Shown here piece after piece: positions 11,777 to 22,955 of a stretch of DNA of 64,000 bases. Position 1 is the stretch's first letter. Each line of letters starts with the position of its first letter. Source of the DNA: Pachyseris speciosa (lineage: Eukaryota > Cnidaria > Anthozoa > Scleractinia > Pachyseridae). The position numbers were made by a program, and so were the translations under genes. Location of the stretch: contig JAEMWC010000955.1 of assembly GCA_016490735.1 (NCBI GenBank), positions 266,934 to 330,933 on the forward strand, written 5' to 3'. The notes under the pieces were generated by a model that worked only from the letters and a program-made list of their open reading frames with translations, searched no databases and had not been told where the DNA came from.

Positions 11777-12232
11777 AGTGCCTATGGAGCAAAATTTGTC
11801 TCTTGCTAATTTTGAAGTTTATCCCTAACAATGCAAGATTCTCAAAATTTGAGGTGCTTGTGATTAAAATTGTTGATATTACGAGCGTTTGAAGTTGGGC
11901 TATTTTGCCTTTAAAAATGGTCAGGGGTCTGGGTTGTGTTTATTCATGAAATTCTATGATGTGACGTCATTTTGGGTACAAAAATGTGTTTGCACTTATG
12001 AATTAAAGTGAAATAGTTGGAATACTTGTCCCCAAAATTATGTCAAAATTACGTCACAGCTATTGTCACGTGTCTTTTTGGCCGCGCGATTCAAATGCCA
12101 TTTTTGAGGGCAAAATAGCCCAATTTCAAACGCTTGTATAATCATTGATTTCAATCAAGAGCACCTCAAATTTTGGAAGTTGATTTTTATGGATTTAAAT
12201 TGGCGAGAAACAAATTTCGCCTCATAGGCACT
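11777..12232. mobile_element. MITE with TTAA (or TA) duplication
   Basis: The ends AGTGCCTATG and CATAGGCACT are inverted and flanked by TTAA on both sides (11773-11776, 12233-12236); the minisatellite resumes in register. Longer inverted words (AGGTGCT, GCCCAA/TTGGGC) make it a 456-bp fold-back. A piggyBac-type TTAA target or a TA target with one more base pair in the TIR both fit. Confidence 0.75.
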
Positions 12233-12427
12233 TTAATCAATGCCTAACAGTTTGATTCCTCAGGAGAAAGCTTTGGACTTAACTACAGTCTGTAGCATAT
12301 CATTATCTTGAACACAGGACTGCTCAGCAGTCGAAATACATAAAATAAATAATTGTTATTATTATTTGAACACATTTGGAGGCTTTTGCTTGAAAGATAT
12401 ATAGGGTAGCCTGGCATAAAACTCAGT

Positions 12428-12913
12428 ACAACCGCCGAGCGGTTAGCTCAGTGGTAGAGCACCGGACTACCATGCGGGAGGTCGCGGGTTCAAACCCTGG
12501 CCGGACCAACACTCAGGATCTTTAAATAATTGAGGAGAAAGTGCTGCCTTTGTAATGACATCTTCAAACGGTTAGACTTTCTAGTCTTCTCGGATAAGGA
12601 CGATAAACCGTAGGCCCCGTCTCACAACTCTTCATAATTCTCTGATTCTGTGGGACGTAAAAGAACCACTAGGGACGTAAGAAAACTCTGGCAGTGACCA
12701 CCCCTAGTGTCTGTCTTAAATTGATATTGACATTACAGGGGCACTCATAACTCAACTTCATTAAAAAATAAAAACCCGACCAAACTTCGACATAGAATGG
12801 TTATGCTCCGACCCCTTCAATTGTAAACTGCATTATAAGCAGTCTGGCAAAGTCCCCTGGCCAGTGCGCCTAGAACAGCTAGTGATATAGGTGCTACCGG
12901 TATATAAATAGAG

Positions 12914-12945
<32 letters not shown>

Positions 12946-12955
12946 CATTATTATT
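12428..12955 (+). mobile_element. tRNA-derived SINE with ATT tail
   Basis: The head has an A box (TTAGCTCAGTGG), an anticodon-like loop (CTACCAT, Gly ACC) and a B box (GGTTCAAACCC). The acceptor does not pair (5' CCGAGCGG against 3' CCGGACCA), so it is not a working tRNA. A roughly 400-bp body follows and the element ends in a (TTA)n tail at 12907-12958. Confidence 0.8.
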
Positions 12956-12959
12956 ATAG

Positions 12960-13915
12960 CACTACCAAATTAATTCCAATCTCTAAAATTGTAGAATCAA
13001 GTAGTATTGTGTAGAGCATAGTTGGGTGTACTTTAAGAGCTAGAAGTCATGTCATATAATTAAGGCAAGATTAATTTTTTACATAACTTGGCGGAACCTG
13101 GGTACATTTTATAATTATTTGAACGGACGTAAGCTTATCACAATGCATACACAAAGAGAAACAAAATTATACCAATGACAAAGTTAAACTGAAGCTTGTG
13201 AGAATACGATGCCAATGGCAATTACACTTTTACTAGTACCTTACCATTATAAATCCCAAGGTAGAAGAACCACCAGCACTGCTATCAGATCTATATCGTT
13301 CTCCTCCCAGTGCATTTAGGCGATAAGATGCGTACAGAATTCGAACCTACATGTACTGTACAACCATAATGCTCTCTGCACGTACATTACGGCGATGCGG
13401 CTAAACATTTGTCCCATTTTAGAAACAAGTAGCCCAAATTAATACGACAAGGGAATCAGCTGTCCACAATTTGACTCTCCTTTGCAGTAAAATTGCCAAG
13501 ACTTTTGAAAATCAAACTCAAAATTGCACAATGTTAAATATTCCGTTGGAAGCCTCCCGCCTAAAACGTTTGACATGCGCGTCTTGGGAGTAGGGCCTCA
13601 AAGATCCCTGGGAGTGAGTTATGTTCGTATCCAGACTCTTTCAACTGGTGGGTTCACAAAGCGATAAATGTTATTGTTACCTGTTTTTCCTTGTCTCTGC
13701 CCTGACAAGAAAAATAGAAACGACATTCTTTGCCATCCCCACATGGGCGTCAAGTGAATCTTAAAAATTATAAATTCAACAGGAGCACGTGGGCTCTAAC
13801 CCCAGTTCAAATATTAAGTATGCCAACTCAAGTATTACTCACTTGATATTCTTTCAGTGGTTACCGGTGAAAACTGTAGACTCCTATATTGAAGTGGAAA
13901 CGATAATTGACCTAA
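12960..13915. other. non-coding
   Basis: No ORF of note and no repeat structure identified. Confidence 0.4.
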
Positions 13916-14213
13916 TGAAAAACTGATCCTCTTTTGTCCTTCTCTTTTGCTAGTATAATCTGATTCTCCTTTTCTCTCTTCATCTCTTTGATTGCAATAT
14001 TAATGATAACAAAATTACCTGTAATTTATTTTAATTTTGTTGCATAGCTTAATCAAACCCGCATTATTATGTAAAGTAATTCATTGTTATTTGTTTTTTT
14101 CTGATATGTTCTAACTTGTGCTCGTCTTGTCCCGCCTTGACTAGCTTTGCGGCTATTTGCGGGACAAGCTTCTTATACCTATCTGAATATGTCAATAAAT
14201 TGTTATTGTTGTT
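13916..14213 (+). mobile_element. possible LINE 3' end
   Basis: T-rich non-coding segment with a short hairpin (TTGTCCCGCC / GCGGGACAAG, 14128-14167) and ending CAATAAATTGTTATTGTTG, as many LINE 3' tails do. No ORF supports it. Confidence 0.3.
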
Positions 14214-14339
14214 TGCTTCCAGCCATGACTTAACTAGCTCTCTCCTCGCATCATGTGTGGCGTTGGGGGATGCCTCGCAGATCGAATATTTTTAGGGTGC
14301 AGAAACCACTTGGAGAGAAACCACAATTCTGGTTCACGT

Positions 14340-14715
14340 TACAATTCGGTTTATATTTCATATTTAAATGGCTACATTAATTAGAGCCCAGTCTACCCTA
14401 AATTGGCACAAATGGAAATAGCTCTACCAATCGGAGTCAAAACGGCTCTAATTGGGGACGTTTTTTGTCGTAAGAAAAGGGCTGTGCTCTTCGATGGCCC
14501 TCAATTGTGTCAAAATGGCAATTGTGATAGGGGCTGATATGCACCAAGGGGCTGAATTATTTTTTCATTGTGGGTCAAATCAGTTTTATTGGGGTCCATA
14601 TAGACCAAATTGACAAAATGGCCCCACGAAGAGTCAAATCAGCTCCAGGTGCTATAGAGCTGAATCGGCACTTTGGGGCTGAAACAGATTTTTTAAATTT
14701 ACAGTGTAGTATTCT
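14340..14715 (-). repeat. relative of the GCCCC-rich repeat, inverted
   Basis: Short words AGAGCCC, GGCTCTAA and GGGGCTGA recur on both strands and the segment ends ATTTACAGTGT, the complement of the start near 1791. Assigned to the same family at low confidence. Confidence 0.4.
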
Positions 14716-15194
14716 ACAATTTTAGGCACGATGTTGTTATTAATTTCATAGGGCCACGAGGGAGACTACAGTCTTGACCATAATTTAAGTGTCATTCATT
14801 CATTTTAGGGCCCATGAACACTTTGAGATTATGGAAAAGGCCATGAAATACCATGAACATACCAGTAAATTGTAACATTATTGTGTACGTTCAAGGTATA
14901 AAATTTTCGATTTTAATTTTTTTTCCATAAAAATAAACTTTTGATTGTGATCTTGCAAGCGAAGAAACATAATTCAAAACAAGTGAATGGCTGCCAAGAA
15001 AATTGGATATAAACCTATTTGCACTAGATATGAACATTGACAGTATATTGATGCAAATGCAGACAACCGGAGTGAATTGCGCGGGAAATGTTAGATGCGG
15101 AAAAGTTCCTTTGCTTCATGAAGGTTTTGCACCAATAAGTGCATGTTCATCAGCGATGTAATTCAGGCTAGGAATAAACAACTATGGGGGAAAA

Positions 15195-15870
15195 TTACAG
15201 ACACAGATATACATTGTTTAACAGATCTTCTACCAAGCAAACGTGCATATCAATCATTACGTCAACGTGGTCATGATTTAATACTTTGGCATGGATCGAA
15301 TCTGTTTGCACATTCAAGCATGGTCTTAATTGTTTGATGTACAGCATTTTGTTAATTAAACAATCAAATTTGTTCCTGCATTTTTTCAGTACCTTGAAAC
15401 AACTAAGGAGGTCTTCAGGGACTGTGCTCACGTGATCATTATCGCAATGTTTCCACACAGATGATGAAGTGCTGTTATGGCCAACAACACGTACATGTAG
15501 ATGTCCACGAGTATAACCAACATAGCTACCTCTATCGCACAGGTTACATTGAAAACGGTAGACTACAAACTATTGGTTAACTAGTTGTGTTTGGGCTCGA
15601 ATTCATGGAGGTCTTGGCCAATTTTGCGACCAACAAATACAGATTGGATTGTGGTTTGGAGATTAAGACTACTTAATGTCTTTCAGCTGAGTCTTAACAA
15701 TGTCAGTGGAATCTTGATCTTTAAAAGGTATGATCACTTGGGTCCCGTCATTTTCCACCATTACTGGCTTGGCCTGCGATGTCTGCTGGTCAGGAACTCT
15801 CGATTTGATAAAGGCGTTAATGGTGGAGTTGATGAAGTGTAGCAGGTACTTTAGGCGTGAAAACACAGGC
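15195..15870 (-). pseudogene. Penelope-like element fragment, GIY-YIG end
   Basis: Read on the minus strand, the translation first gives a segment with VIIPFKDQDSTDIVKTQLKD (around 15700), then FVGRKIGQDLHEFEPKH, a cysteine motif FQCN.C with GYT, then DHVSTVPEDLLSCFKVLK and FDCLINKMLYIKQLRPCLN near 15300-15400. This order matches the linker and C-terminal GIY-YIG endonuclease region of Penelope-like retroelements as known from cnidarians. Stops and frame changes interrupt it. The reverse transcriptase domain is missing. Confidence 0.65.
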
Positions 15871-15884
15871 AGGCATGATCACAC

Positions 15885-16150
15885 GAGCACAGTCCCTGAA
15901 GACCTCCTTAGTTGTTTCAAAGTACTGAAAAAAAATGCAGGAACCAATTTGATTGTTTAATTAACGAAATGCTGTACATCAAACAATTAAGACCATGCTT
16001 GAATATACAAACAGATTTGATCCGCACTAAAGTATTTATTCCATTTAACCCCATCAAAGGAAATCTAAGATCTTACTCCTTTGAACTCACTTGTATTATT
16101 CATTCCTTGAGAATGGTGTCCGGCATGAGGTCGCCGAAACGTCGGAACAT
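15885..16150 (+). pseudogene. second Penelope-like 3' fragment, opposite strand
   Basis: Repeats the C-terminal coding segment of the neighbouring copy (SLKTSLVVS, then CLINEMLYIKQLRPCLNIQ), with a frameshift at an A run near 15928, and runs on into a 3' tail with GGCATGAGGTCGCCGAAACG. It forms an inverted repeat with 15290-15430. Confidence 0.6.
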
Positions 16151-16263
16151 TATATCACTAATCAATCAATGCATTCAAAAATTATAGCTATATAAAATTG
16201 CACAACGCAATCGGTGATTGTGGGTTTCAATTTTACTGATAAAACTGGTGGTCTTTTCAAACA

Positions 16264-16524
16264 ATGAAAAGCTCACTAGCAAGAGTTCACATTGAAATAA
16301 GGAAATTAAACAATGGCAGAGAGATTTATTGTTGTATTTCTGCTTGGTCTTCATTTAAATTCTTGGAAAATTTTGTGGAAAAGGATTGGAAAAATTACGA
16401 GAGTATATATACAGTAAGCCCTTTCTTTGTCCTGATCAAACACATTTCACTCTTTAAATTCACAAGTCCAGCTATCTCTACATGTACACTCTCAATTTGC
16501 AACAACACTTTCAAAAGGCGCTGA
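16264..16524 (+). other. unrecognised ORF, 86 codons
   Basis: An open frame that begins with a charged stretch and includes FLENFVEKDWKNYES. The first half, up to a possible donor near 16402, could be an exon of an unidentified gene, but no domain or partner exon was seen. Confidence 0.2.
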
Positions 16525-16978
16525 AGAGTGTGTCCTGATGTTTCTCAAATCTGCATCAAAACAAAATACAGTGTAGTTAAAATCAAGACTGGGCCAGTGA
16601 CCAAGATGCACTCAAAAAATAGTCGCCATGGAAAAGTACCGTGAGAAATGTTTCTGAGTGGAACCCAAGCATCCAGTTTTAATTAAACCACTATGCCATG
16701 AAAAGGCTACAGAATTTTAGTGTTCCAATTTAACTCATGCTTAGTATGCACGTGGTCCATCCAGTCAATATCAATGTTCAATTTTGAAGGATGTCTTTCA
16801 ATAAAATTGCTTTTTAAACTTAAGCTCACCTGTTTCAGAAAAGTAGTCACCCATATTATTGTTTTGAGCCATCATTTAGTTTAAAAGTTAGTTTAGTTGG
16901 TTTAAATAGCGCTTTATACTAATGACGTCATGAAATTTTAGACCCCCCGCGTGACTCAGACAAACAAACTCCACTTCT

Positions 16979-17641
16979 TTGAGAGCTGCAAGGGAAATGG
17001 CGAGTAGTTCGCTTCATTCCCTTACAGTTCTGACCGAAGAGGACGGCGTTCCTGGCTCCAAATTTGAAAGAGAACCAGAAGATTACACTGTAGACCAGCT
17101 AAAACGGTGGTTGAAATGCAAGGGCTTAAAATTAAGCGGTAAACGAGAAGATCTTGTACAGCGAGTGAGAGACTGTGTGAAGAGCGGGAATTATCACACC
17201 CTTGATCCGGCAATCGATCATGGAAAATGGTTTGCTGCCAAAGTTCTTCAAGAAAATTCTGATGTAAAGACAAATTCTGGATCGATATCCATTCCGTGTA
17301 TTCCGTCGACTGGCTGGCGTGTTTTTCCGTCTCAAAACATTCCTTCGCTCTTCAACTATGGGTACGTGCATTACTACGCGCTAGAATCAATCCAAAATGT
17401 TGCCGATCATCCTGAAGACATCGAAGATGGGCTGGGGCACATGACGGATAAACCTTTGAAAAATGGAAGAAAGTACGTGGATTCGGGCTTTGTTCACGAT
17501 ATGATGGACACGGTAAACGGCGATCATTATTTAGTGAGGGCTCACGTTTGGCCGTCGATGAGAGCAGAGTTGCCGCACAATGTTGTTGTTGTTTTGCCTG
17601 TGAACAGTGGTGCCGTTCTTCATTGCTTTTCCAGTAGTTGA
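16979..17641 (+). CDS. SAP-domain protein of a transposable element, truncated
   Basis: A 220-residue ORF. The first in-frame ATG is at 16979; a second, M7, has a better start context, so the exact start is uncertain. Residues about 34-68 form a SAP motif ([20 protein letters not shown], then REDLVQRV), a helix-turn-helix type DNA-binding fold found in nuclear and chromatin proteins. A second conserved-looking block ([43 protein letters not shown]) follows; it resembles uncharacterised proteins known to be abundant in cnidarians, which carry a further C-terminal zinc/nuclease part. Here the frame ends abruptly after NSGAVLHC at about 17625, and the downstream sequence is the 3' part of the THAP gene. 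Role in transposition is inferred from location between TIRs. It may be non-functional. Confidence 0.65.
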   Translation: MRAAREMASSSLHSLTVLTEEDGVPGSKFEREPEDYTVDQLKRWLKCKGLKLSGKREDLVQRVRDCVKSGNYHTLDPAIDHGKWFAAKVLQENSDVKTNSGSISIPCIPSTGWRVFPSQNIPSLFNYGYVHYYALESIQNVADHPEDIEDGLGHMTDKPLKNGRKYVDSGFVHDMMDTVNGDHYLVRAHVWPSMRAELPHNVVVVLPVNSGAVLHCFSSS

Positions 17642-18437
17642 TTGTCTCCAAAGGGCAAACATCGTCAAGAAAATCATGCAAAACTTCAAACTTGGAAGGC
17701 CTGAGGCCGGTGAAGTATTTCATGAGAGCTACATCTTGCACGATATTTTCGTAGGATAAAGTACTCACTATTTTAGGACCCTGTAACTGCGTTGTAGAGA
17801 CGTCGTTTTTCAAAATCATAGTTTCTACCTTTGCAGACAACTCGTATTTTGAATATATAGTCTGAGAGCCTTGATCAGAAACCAACTTTCCTGAAGGGTT
17901 AACGTAAGTGTATGTATCGATCACGGCACATTCCTCATCAACACATTCTTCATCAATAAAACTGCTTTCGTCGACTGTCGGTTCAACTTCTTCTGACTCC
18001 TGATCATGATCATCAGAAACTGTAATATCGTTAAATAATTGTTCCTCGTAGTTGTCATTGAATAATTCCTGTTTCTTTGACGCTGGATTTTCTCTTTCTT
18101 TCGGTGCTTTTCTCTTAGGAGCATGTGCTCGACTTACTTGCGCTAGTCTTAGATTTGCCTTCAGTGGATCGGGAAATTCGGCTGTTGGACCTTTTTCGCC
18201 GGGCCAGTGAAGGGCACAAATATAAGTGTTTCTTGTTATGTTTTTCTCCGTAAAAAATTCACGCGAACAAGCCACTAGCCAACGCTTGCACTTTGCCATG
18301 TCTCGCGAAGGTTTTGGGAAGGGAATGAATACTTTCTTCCCCGATTCCTCTAACTCTTTGAGTGATTTTGGCCATTTATCTGCATATCTTGAGTCTGTCT
18401 TACACTCACCCCAAGAACAGTGTTTGGTACCAATCAT
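17352..18437 (-). CDS. THAP-domain transposase-like protein, truncated
   Basis: A 361-residue ORF starting [12 protein letters not shown]. The C2CH THAP zinc finger is visible: C7 and C12, then YICALHW about residue 90-96, and a downstream FPDP in place of the usual AVPTIF-type end. A basic linker and an acidic Ser/Asp/Glu-rich region (about 130-180) follow, then [20 protein letters not shown] and [11 protein letters not shown], which resembles the helical segment before the DDE nuclease in DDE_Tnp_4-type transposases. After about residue 275 the sequence turns low-complexity and loses family character (the antisense of the SAP gene), so the catalytic domain is absent. THAP fingers bind TIR DNA in P-element-like transposases. 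The copy looks inactive as transposase but may still bind DNA. Confidence 0.7.
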   Translation of the reverse strand: MIGTKHCSWGECKTDSRYADKWPKSLKELEESGKKVFIPFPKPSRDMAKCKRWLVACSREFFTEKNITRNTYICALHWPGEKGPTAEFPDPLKANLRLAQVSRAHAPKRKAPKERENPASKKQELFNDNYEEQLFNDITVSDDHDQESEEVEPTVDESSFIDEECVDEECAVIDTYTYVNPSGKLVSDQGSQTIYSKYELSAKVETMILKNDVSTTQLQGPKIVSTLSYENIVQDVALMKYFTGLRPSKFEVLHDFLDDVCPLETINYWKSNEERHHCSQAKQQQHCAATLLSSTAKREPSLNNDRRLPCPSYREQSPNPRTFFHFSKVYPSCAPAHLRCLQDDRQHFGLILARSNARTHS

Positions 18438-18641
18438 GCCGCTTCCTTTTAGAACGCTAAGTCATTTTTTGACGAAATTTTCCGTCGTTTTGTTTCAATT
18501 TTACAGCTCTCGCTCATACATTTCCTTTAAGCTGGTCGCAATGTTTGTCTGAGTCTGTGCGGGGGGTCTCATAGGTTATCACGTAACAAAATCTATTTTT
18601 AGTAATAGTATAAAGCGCTATTGGTAGAACCTGACAAAAGT

Positions 18642-18784
18642 TAGCCTGGGACCAGGCTCCACAGTGGGGTTAAGGAGCGAAAAGAAGAAAAGTGGCAAAA
18701 AAATTGGCAAGCGAAGTGAGCCGAGTGGGGAACGTTTCTTCTTTTCGCTTCTTAACTCCACTGCGGAGCCTGGTCCCAGGCTAG
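18642..18784. mobile_element. short palindromic element (AGCCTGGGACCAGGCT)
   Basis: A 143-bp inverted repeat: TAGCCTGGGACCAGGCTCC at the left pairs with GGAGCCTGGTCCCAGGCTAG at the right, with further pairing GAAAAGAAGAAA/TTTCTTCTTTTC. Non-coding. Confidence 0.75.
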
Positions 18785-18834
18785 CCAAATGTGAGAAGGC
18801 AGGCAAACATTTTTTTTCTGTGGGCCGGCAATTC

Positions 18835-19048
18835 AAGGGCTGGGGGCATAAACTGCCTATGTGGAATTTTCGGCCGTTTTTTTATTTGGCTTGGATTTGT
18901 CCAAATTTTTGCATGTGAACTGCATTTTGATTCAAAAACATTGTCCCGTAATTTTTTTTTCACCGATTTCTTTTTCGTTTTCGAGAAATAACGTATGCAA
19001 AAAAAACCACCTAAAACTCTACATAGGCAGTTTATGCCCCCAGCCCTT
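18835..19048. mobile_element. MITE, 214 bp, CAATT duplication
   Basis: TIRs of about 30 bp: AAGGGCTGGGGGCATAAACT on the left and its complement ending CCCTT on the right. CAATT lies next to both ends (829-833 region and 19049-19053, with one extra C at the left). Non-coding, T-rich interior. Confidence 0.75.
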
Positions 19049-19113
19049 CAATTGCATGTGGCTGCTGACTAAAAAGGTACTATCATTCCCAGTCTCCACT
19101 TTGTCCCTTGAAA

Positions 19114-19320
19114 TACAAGATTTACAGTCTTCGGTCCTCTTGTGACCAGGAATCATTTAAACGAAATGATGGTGACATATTTGCATCCTTCAGAAGTTTG
19201 AAAAGTACAGCTGTTTATGGTGGAAATGAACTGCTGAGTGCTGAAATTAATCGTTTGAGTCCAAGCTTGAGCTACAGCCTCTATGTGGGGGAAAAGGTAG
19301 ACAAGAGTCATGGAACATGA
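19114..19320 (+). other. possible coding exon interrupted at its 3' end
   Basis: An open frame of about 65 codons containing CDQESFKRNDGDIFASFRSL and LSPSLSYSLYVGEKVDKSHG, preceded by a TACAG that could be an acceptor and containing a possible donor after GGGGAAAAG (19296). The 1.7 kb fold-back inserts just after 19320. It looks more protein-like than the surrounding ORFs but no family was recognised. Confidence 0.3.
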
Positions 19321-20999
19321 CGGGCATTACTAAACCACGAAACAGCGAAACGAAACACCGAAACAGCTATTGTTCCTACTTTTTTCTCAACACCGAAACA
19401 GCTATTTTTTACCACTTTGATGGTAAATAAAATAGACAGGCCAAACACGACTCCCATTGGTCCATTGGTGTTATCGTTGACCTTCAAACATTCGAGGATC
19501 TCTTTTCTCCCAGCCAGCAGTGTGAACTACATTAGCCAGACTGCGTGGTGCGTTTTCATTAACCCTTTTCCGTTAAACATTAGCCTGCATAGCAGACGTT
19601 TTGGTGTACGAACGCTCGTTTAAAGACCGCCATTTTGGTAGCCATCCAAGGAGAGAACTGGGAACGGTCAGTTTAAGATATGGATTGCGGACTGCGGACC
19701 CGGACTGCGGACTGGGTGTAAAACGAGGACTGAGTATAAAATATGGACTAAAGGCTGCGGACTGGGTACAAACCACGGGCTGAGTACAAAACATTGTACA
19801 AAAAGCATGGAGCAACAAAATGTATTACTGCACTCAAATTCTTGAACTGTAGGAAAGGTGCTTACAATTGCTGTAAATATTACTGGAGTACACAGAAAAC
19901 CTACCTATTTTGACCTCGAGCTCTTCATGATAGAAAAAAATGGCGACGCTTTTCGGTTATAATGTCATCTACGGTAATTGTGTTGTACCATTTTGGCACG
20001 GAAAACCGCTTGTTTAAAATACTTTTTTTAAAACGCTCAGAATTGTCTGATCGAGAATCCACTTTATTTGATTTATGTTCGCAAATACGGATTTGGACTT
20101 TCTCCCAAAAAAGAAACGCACCGGTATTTCCTGTTTTATCTTCTCTGCACCAGTGGCCAGTTGCAGTCGAATGAGCACACATTTCCATTTTCAGCATTTA
20201 TATCTAGATTTGTGACCAGTTATTTTGTGATGCACGCCAGTGCAAGGTCCGGATTCCTTTTATATGCCTTTCTATTTCCATTCTTCCCAATAATAATTTC
20301 TTCGACTCCCTCGATCCAGTGTTAAACTCGTGGAGTAAAGTACAATTTCAGGATAAAGTCTCTACTCTTATACTTTCTCTAGCTCGGTCGATGTTGGAAC
20401 TGAGCATTTCGTGTAACTGAGCATTACTATGTACGTGACAAATCTTGACACGGAATAAGCGGACTCAAGGCTTTTTTTAACCTGCATCTGGGCCAGTACA
20501 ATCCTAGTTTTGTTCTATACTCCCTTTTTTATACTCGGTCCGCTTTTTGTTACTAGTCCGCAGCCTTCAGTCCGCGTTTTATACCCAGTCCACAGTCCGG
20601 GTCCGCAGTCCGAGTCTGCAGTCCGCAATCCATATCTTACACTGACCGTCCCCAAAGGGCGGTCTTTAAACGACCGTTCGTAAACGTCTGCTATACAGGC
20701 TAACGTTTAACGGAAAGGGGTTAATGAAAACGCGCCATGCAGTTTGGCTAATGGAGTTCACACTGCTGGCTGGGAGAAAAGAGAACCTCGAATGTTAGAG
20801 TAAGATATACTCGTAGGAGCCAAACTTTGAAGGTCAACGATACAAAGGACCGATGGGAGTCGTGTTTGACCTGTCTATTTTATTCACCATCAAAGTGGTA
20901 AAAAGTAGCTGTTTCGGTGTTCGAGAAAAAAGCAGGAAAAAATAGCTGTTTCGTTGTTTCGGTGTTTCGTTTCGCTGTTTCGTGGTTTAGTAATGTCCG
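19321..20999. mobile_element. 1.7 kb fold-back element, AACATGA duplication
   Basis: The outer arms CGGGCATTACTAAACCACGA (19321) and TCGTGGTTTAGTAATGTCCG (to 20999) lead inverted arms of about 470 bp. AACATGA flanks both ends (19314-19320, 21000-21006). The arms carry CGAAACAGC repeats at the tips and GGACTGCGG / CCGCAGTCC repeats inside (19685-19760 and 20550-20635). The roughly 740-bp centre has no recognised gene. A 7-8 bp duplication would fit hAT- or MULE-like elements. Confidence 0.85.
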
Positions 21000-21006
21000 A
21001 ACATGA

Positions 21007-22955
21007 CTGACTTGTAAGTGATTACATTGTTTCCTTTAAAAAAAGAGCAGCCAAGTGACAGAGTATTTTTATAATTTTTTGTGCAGTGGTGCCACATTTG
21101 TAAAATTTTATGTGGTTAATTTTCATAAGTTTGATCAGTAATAACCTGTAGGTACAGTGTAGATATAAATTTATGTTATCAAACTCTTACTGTTGTTTGT
21201 TTATTTTGCTATTGATCTGGAATAGCTGTGCTATGATGTACGAATTCCATAGCTAAAGTTCATGCAGGCCCAGATTTAAATGTGTGAGTGCTCAACCTTC
21301 TGAGTTGGTTGTTTGAAAAAAGGGAAATAAATATTTTAGATATTTGTATGACTTGAGCAAAGGCCATACAGTTGTTAGTGCAATGGTTGAACTATTTGGG
21401 CCACAACTGATTTCTTGGAAGAAGTTGCGGTTAATAATTCCTATAAATTTCCACCCAGAGCCAGTTAGAACCATTCTCAGAAATTCTCAACACATTTCTT
21501 CTCTAGTGTAGGAATTGAAAATTTGCAATGATTATTTTACTGCTTTCACTTGACTTTGGCAAAATTAATATCTAACAACATTAATATTTAAAAGAAGAAA
21601 AAGTTAGAGCAAGCTATCAATACTGGTGATAATTAATTTATGTTATGTCCATAATTTGCTGTTATGTCACAACTTGTTCAATAATAACAGGACTGAATAT
21701 AATTTCACTGCATACAAGTTTTTCCTTGTGTCTGATTTCTAAAAGACCATTATTTTGTACTCTTTGGGCTCATCCAAAGTATGATAATTTATAACTTAAA
21801 CTTTATCAGTGTACTTTCTTTTAGGCCGCACAAGTCATGTGATCCACCACTAATCTTGCTCTTGTCAAAAATGTCCACACTGACTCTATCCCCAGAGTCT
21901 AAAGTAGTTACCCTTCATGTTGATTAGATTATTGGATAAAGTTCCACTCTATGATTGCATACCAACTAAACTGTGTTGTATTGACTACGGCAAACAAGAA
22001 TAATTATGTTTAGGAGTGTGAACCAACTTCCTGCTGAATTACCGTACACGCATTAATAGTAATTGGTAATGGTAATGGATTTATATACCACACTTATTAC
22101 ATAGTTTCATGGCGGTTTACAACTCTTCTTCAGTCCGTATTTGATCTCACCGAACCACCCAACCGATACATGAATGCCAGATGAAAGACAGAGATAGACC
22201 ACCACACCAGGAATTATGTCCCCTACTCTTTTCGAAAGTTATGAAACTTATCTCTTCTTCAGCAAAGAGCATCCTTGCGGCATGTTCAATAATCGTACCT
22301 GATGTGTTAATTAGCATCCAGGTTGATCATGTAACGCCAAATGTATTACAAAACCTTGGTATACCCTACAAGCTTGTAACTTAATACATGCAAGTGTAAA
22401 AACATGTTAGACAATGTAAATTCAGAGTAAGTTTGTGGTTGCAGTCGACCTCCATAGGCAAAACAACTCTCCGCTCTTCGCTTTTTAAGCTTTCGTATAG
22501 TTTGATTGCACTCAGGCACTGGGCTGGTGGCCAGTGGTGGGGAGGCTGAGATCATGATTTGGGTTTAATCTGATGCTGAAACTGCTGAACCCATCAGTGA
22601 CATCAGGTTTTATTACAGCCGCACAACATTTTAGCCCACCTTACTCGTGAACAAAACAAATCAACAAACATAGACCCAAAGTGTGGGCTAAGACGAGACC
22701 GTAGAAAACATTAGTTGTGGCAAGATGGCCATTCTTAGCCATAAAAGAGTGTTTCACCAGGTACTGCAAAGATCACATTAGATTGTATCCAGGCAATGTT
22801 ATAACTTCCTAACTGAAACAAACCCATGTTATAACCTTAAACTGAAGAATCCAAAGTGACTCCATTTCAAGTATCAAGTTTGTTTGCTATATTATGTTTT
22901 GTAATGTATGACAGCTTCACTGGTTACCAGTGTAACTGGGTATTTTTTGTTGCAG
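21007..22955. other. non-coding, upstream intron or intergenic
   Basis: AT-rich with short ORFs only. A SINE-like stretch (AATGGATTTATATACCACAC, near 22073) was noted but not delimited. Ends at the 3' splice site before the first fibronectin exon. Confidence 0.4.

Larger units (their letters stand above)
16905..18622. mobile_element. SAP/THAP DNA element, internally deleted
   Basis: The ends AATAGCGCTTTATACTA and its complement form TIRs of about 70 bp with an inner second block, AGACCCCCCGCG and GACTCAGACAAACA, repeated at the right as TGTTTGTCTGAGTC and GCGGGGGGTCT. Between them lie two convergent ORFs, a SAP-domain protein (+) and a THAP-domain protein (-), which overlap at their 3' ends. 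The overlap is best explained by an internal deletion joining two truncated genes. A target duplication was not resolved (left flank GGTTTA, right flank GGTAGA). Confidence 0.7.

Noticed and set aside
12428..12508. Functional tRNA-Gly
   Set aside because: Acceptor stem does not pair and the sequence runs on into a SINE body with an ATT tail.
17022..17371. Minus-strand ORFs of 79-83 codons
   Set aside because: They are antisense shadows of the SAP-domain ORF.
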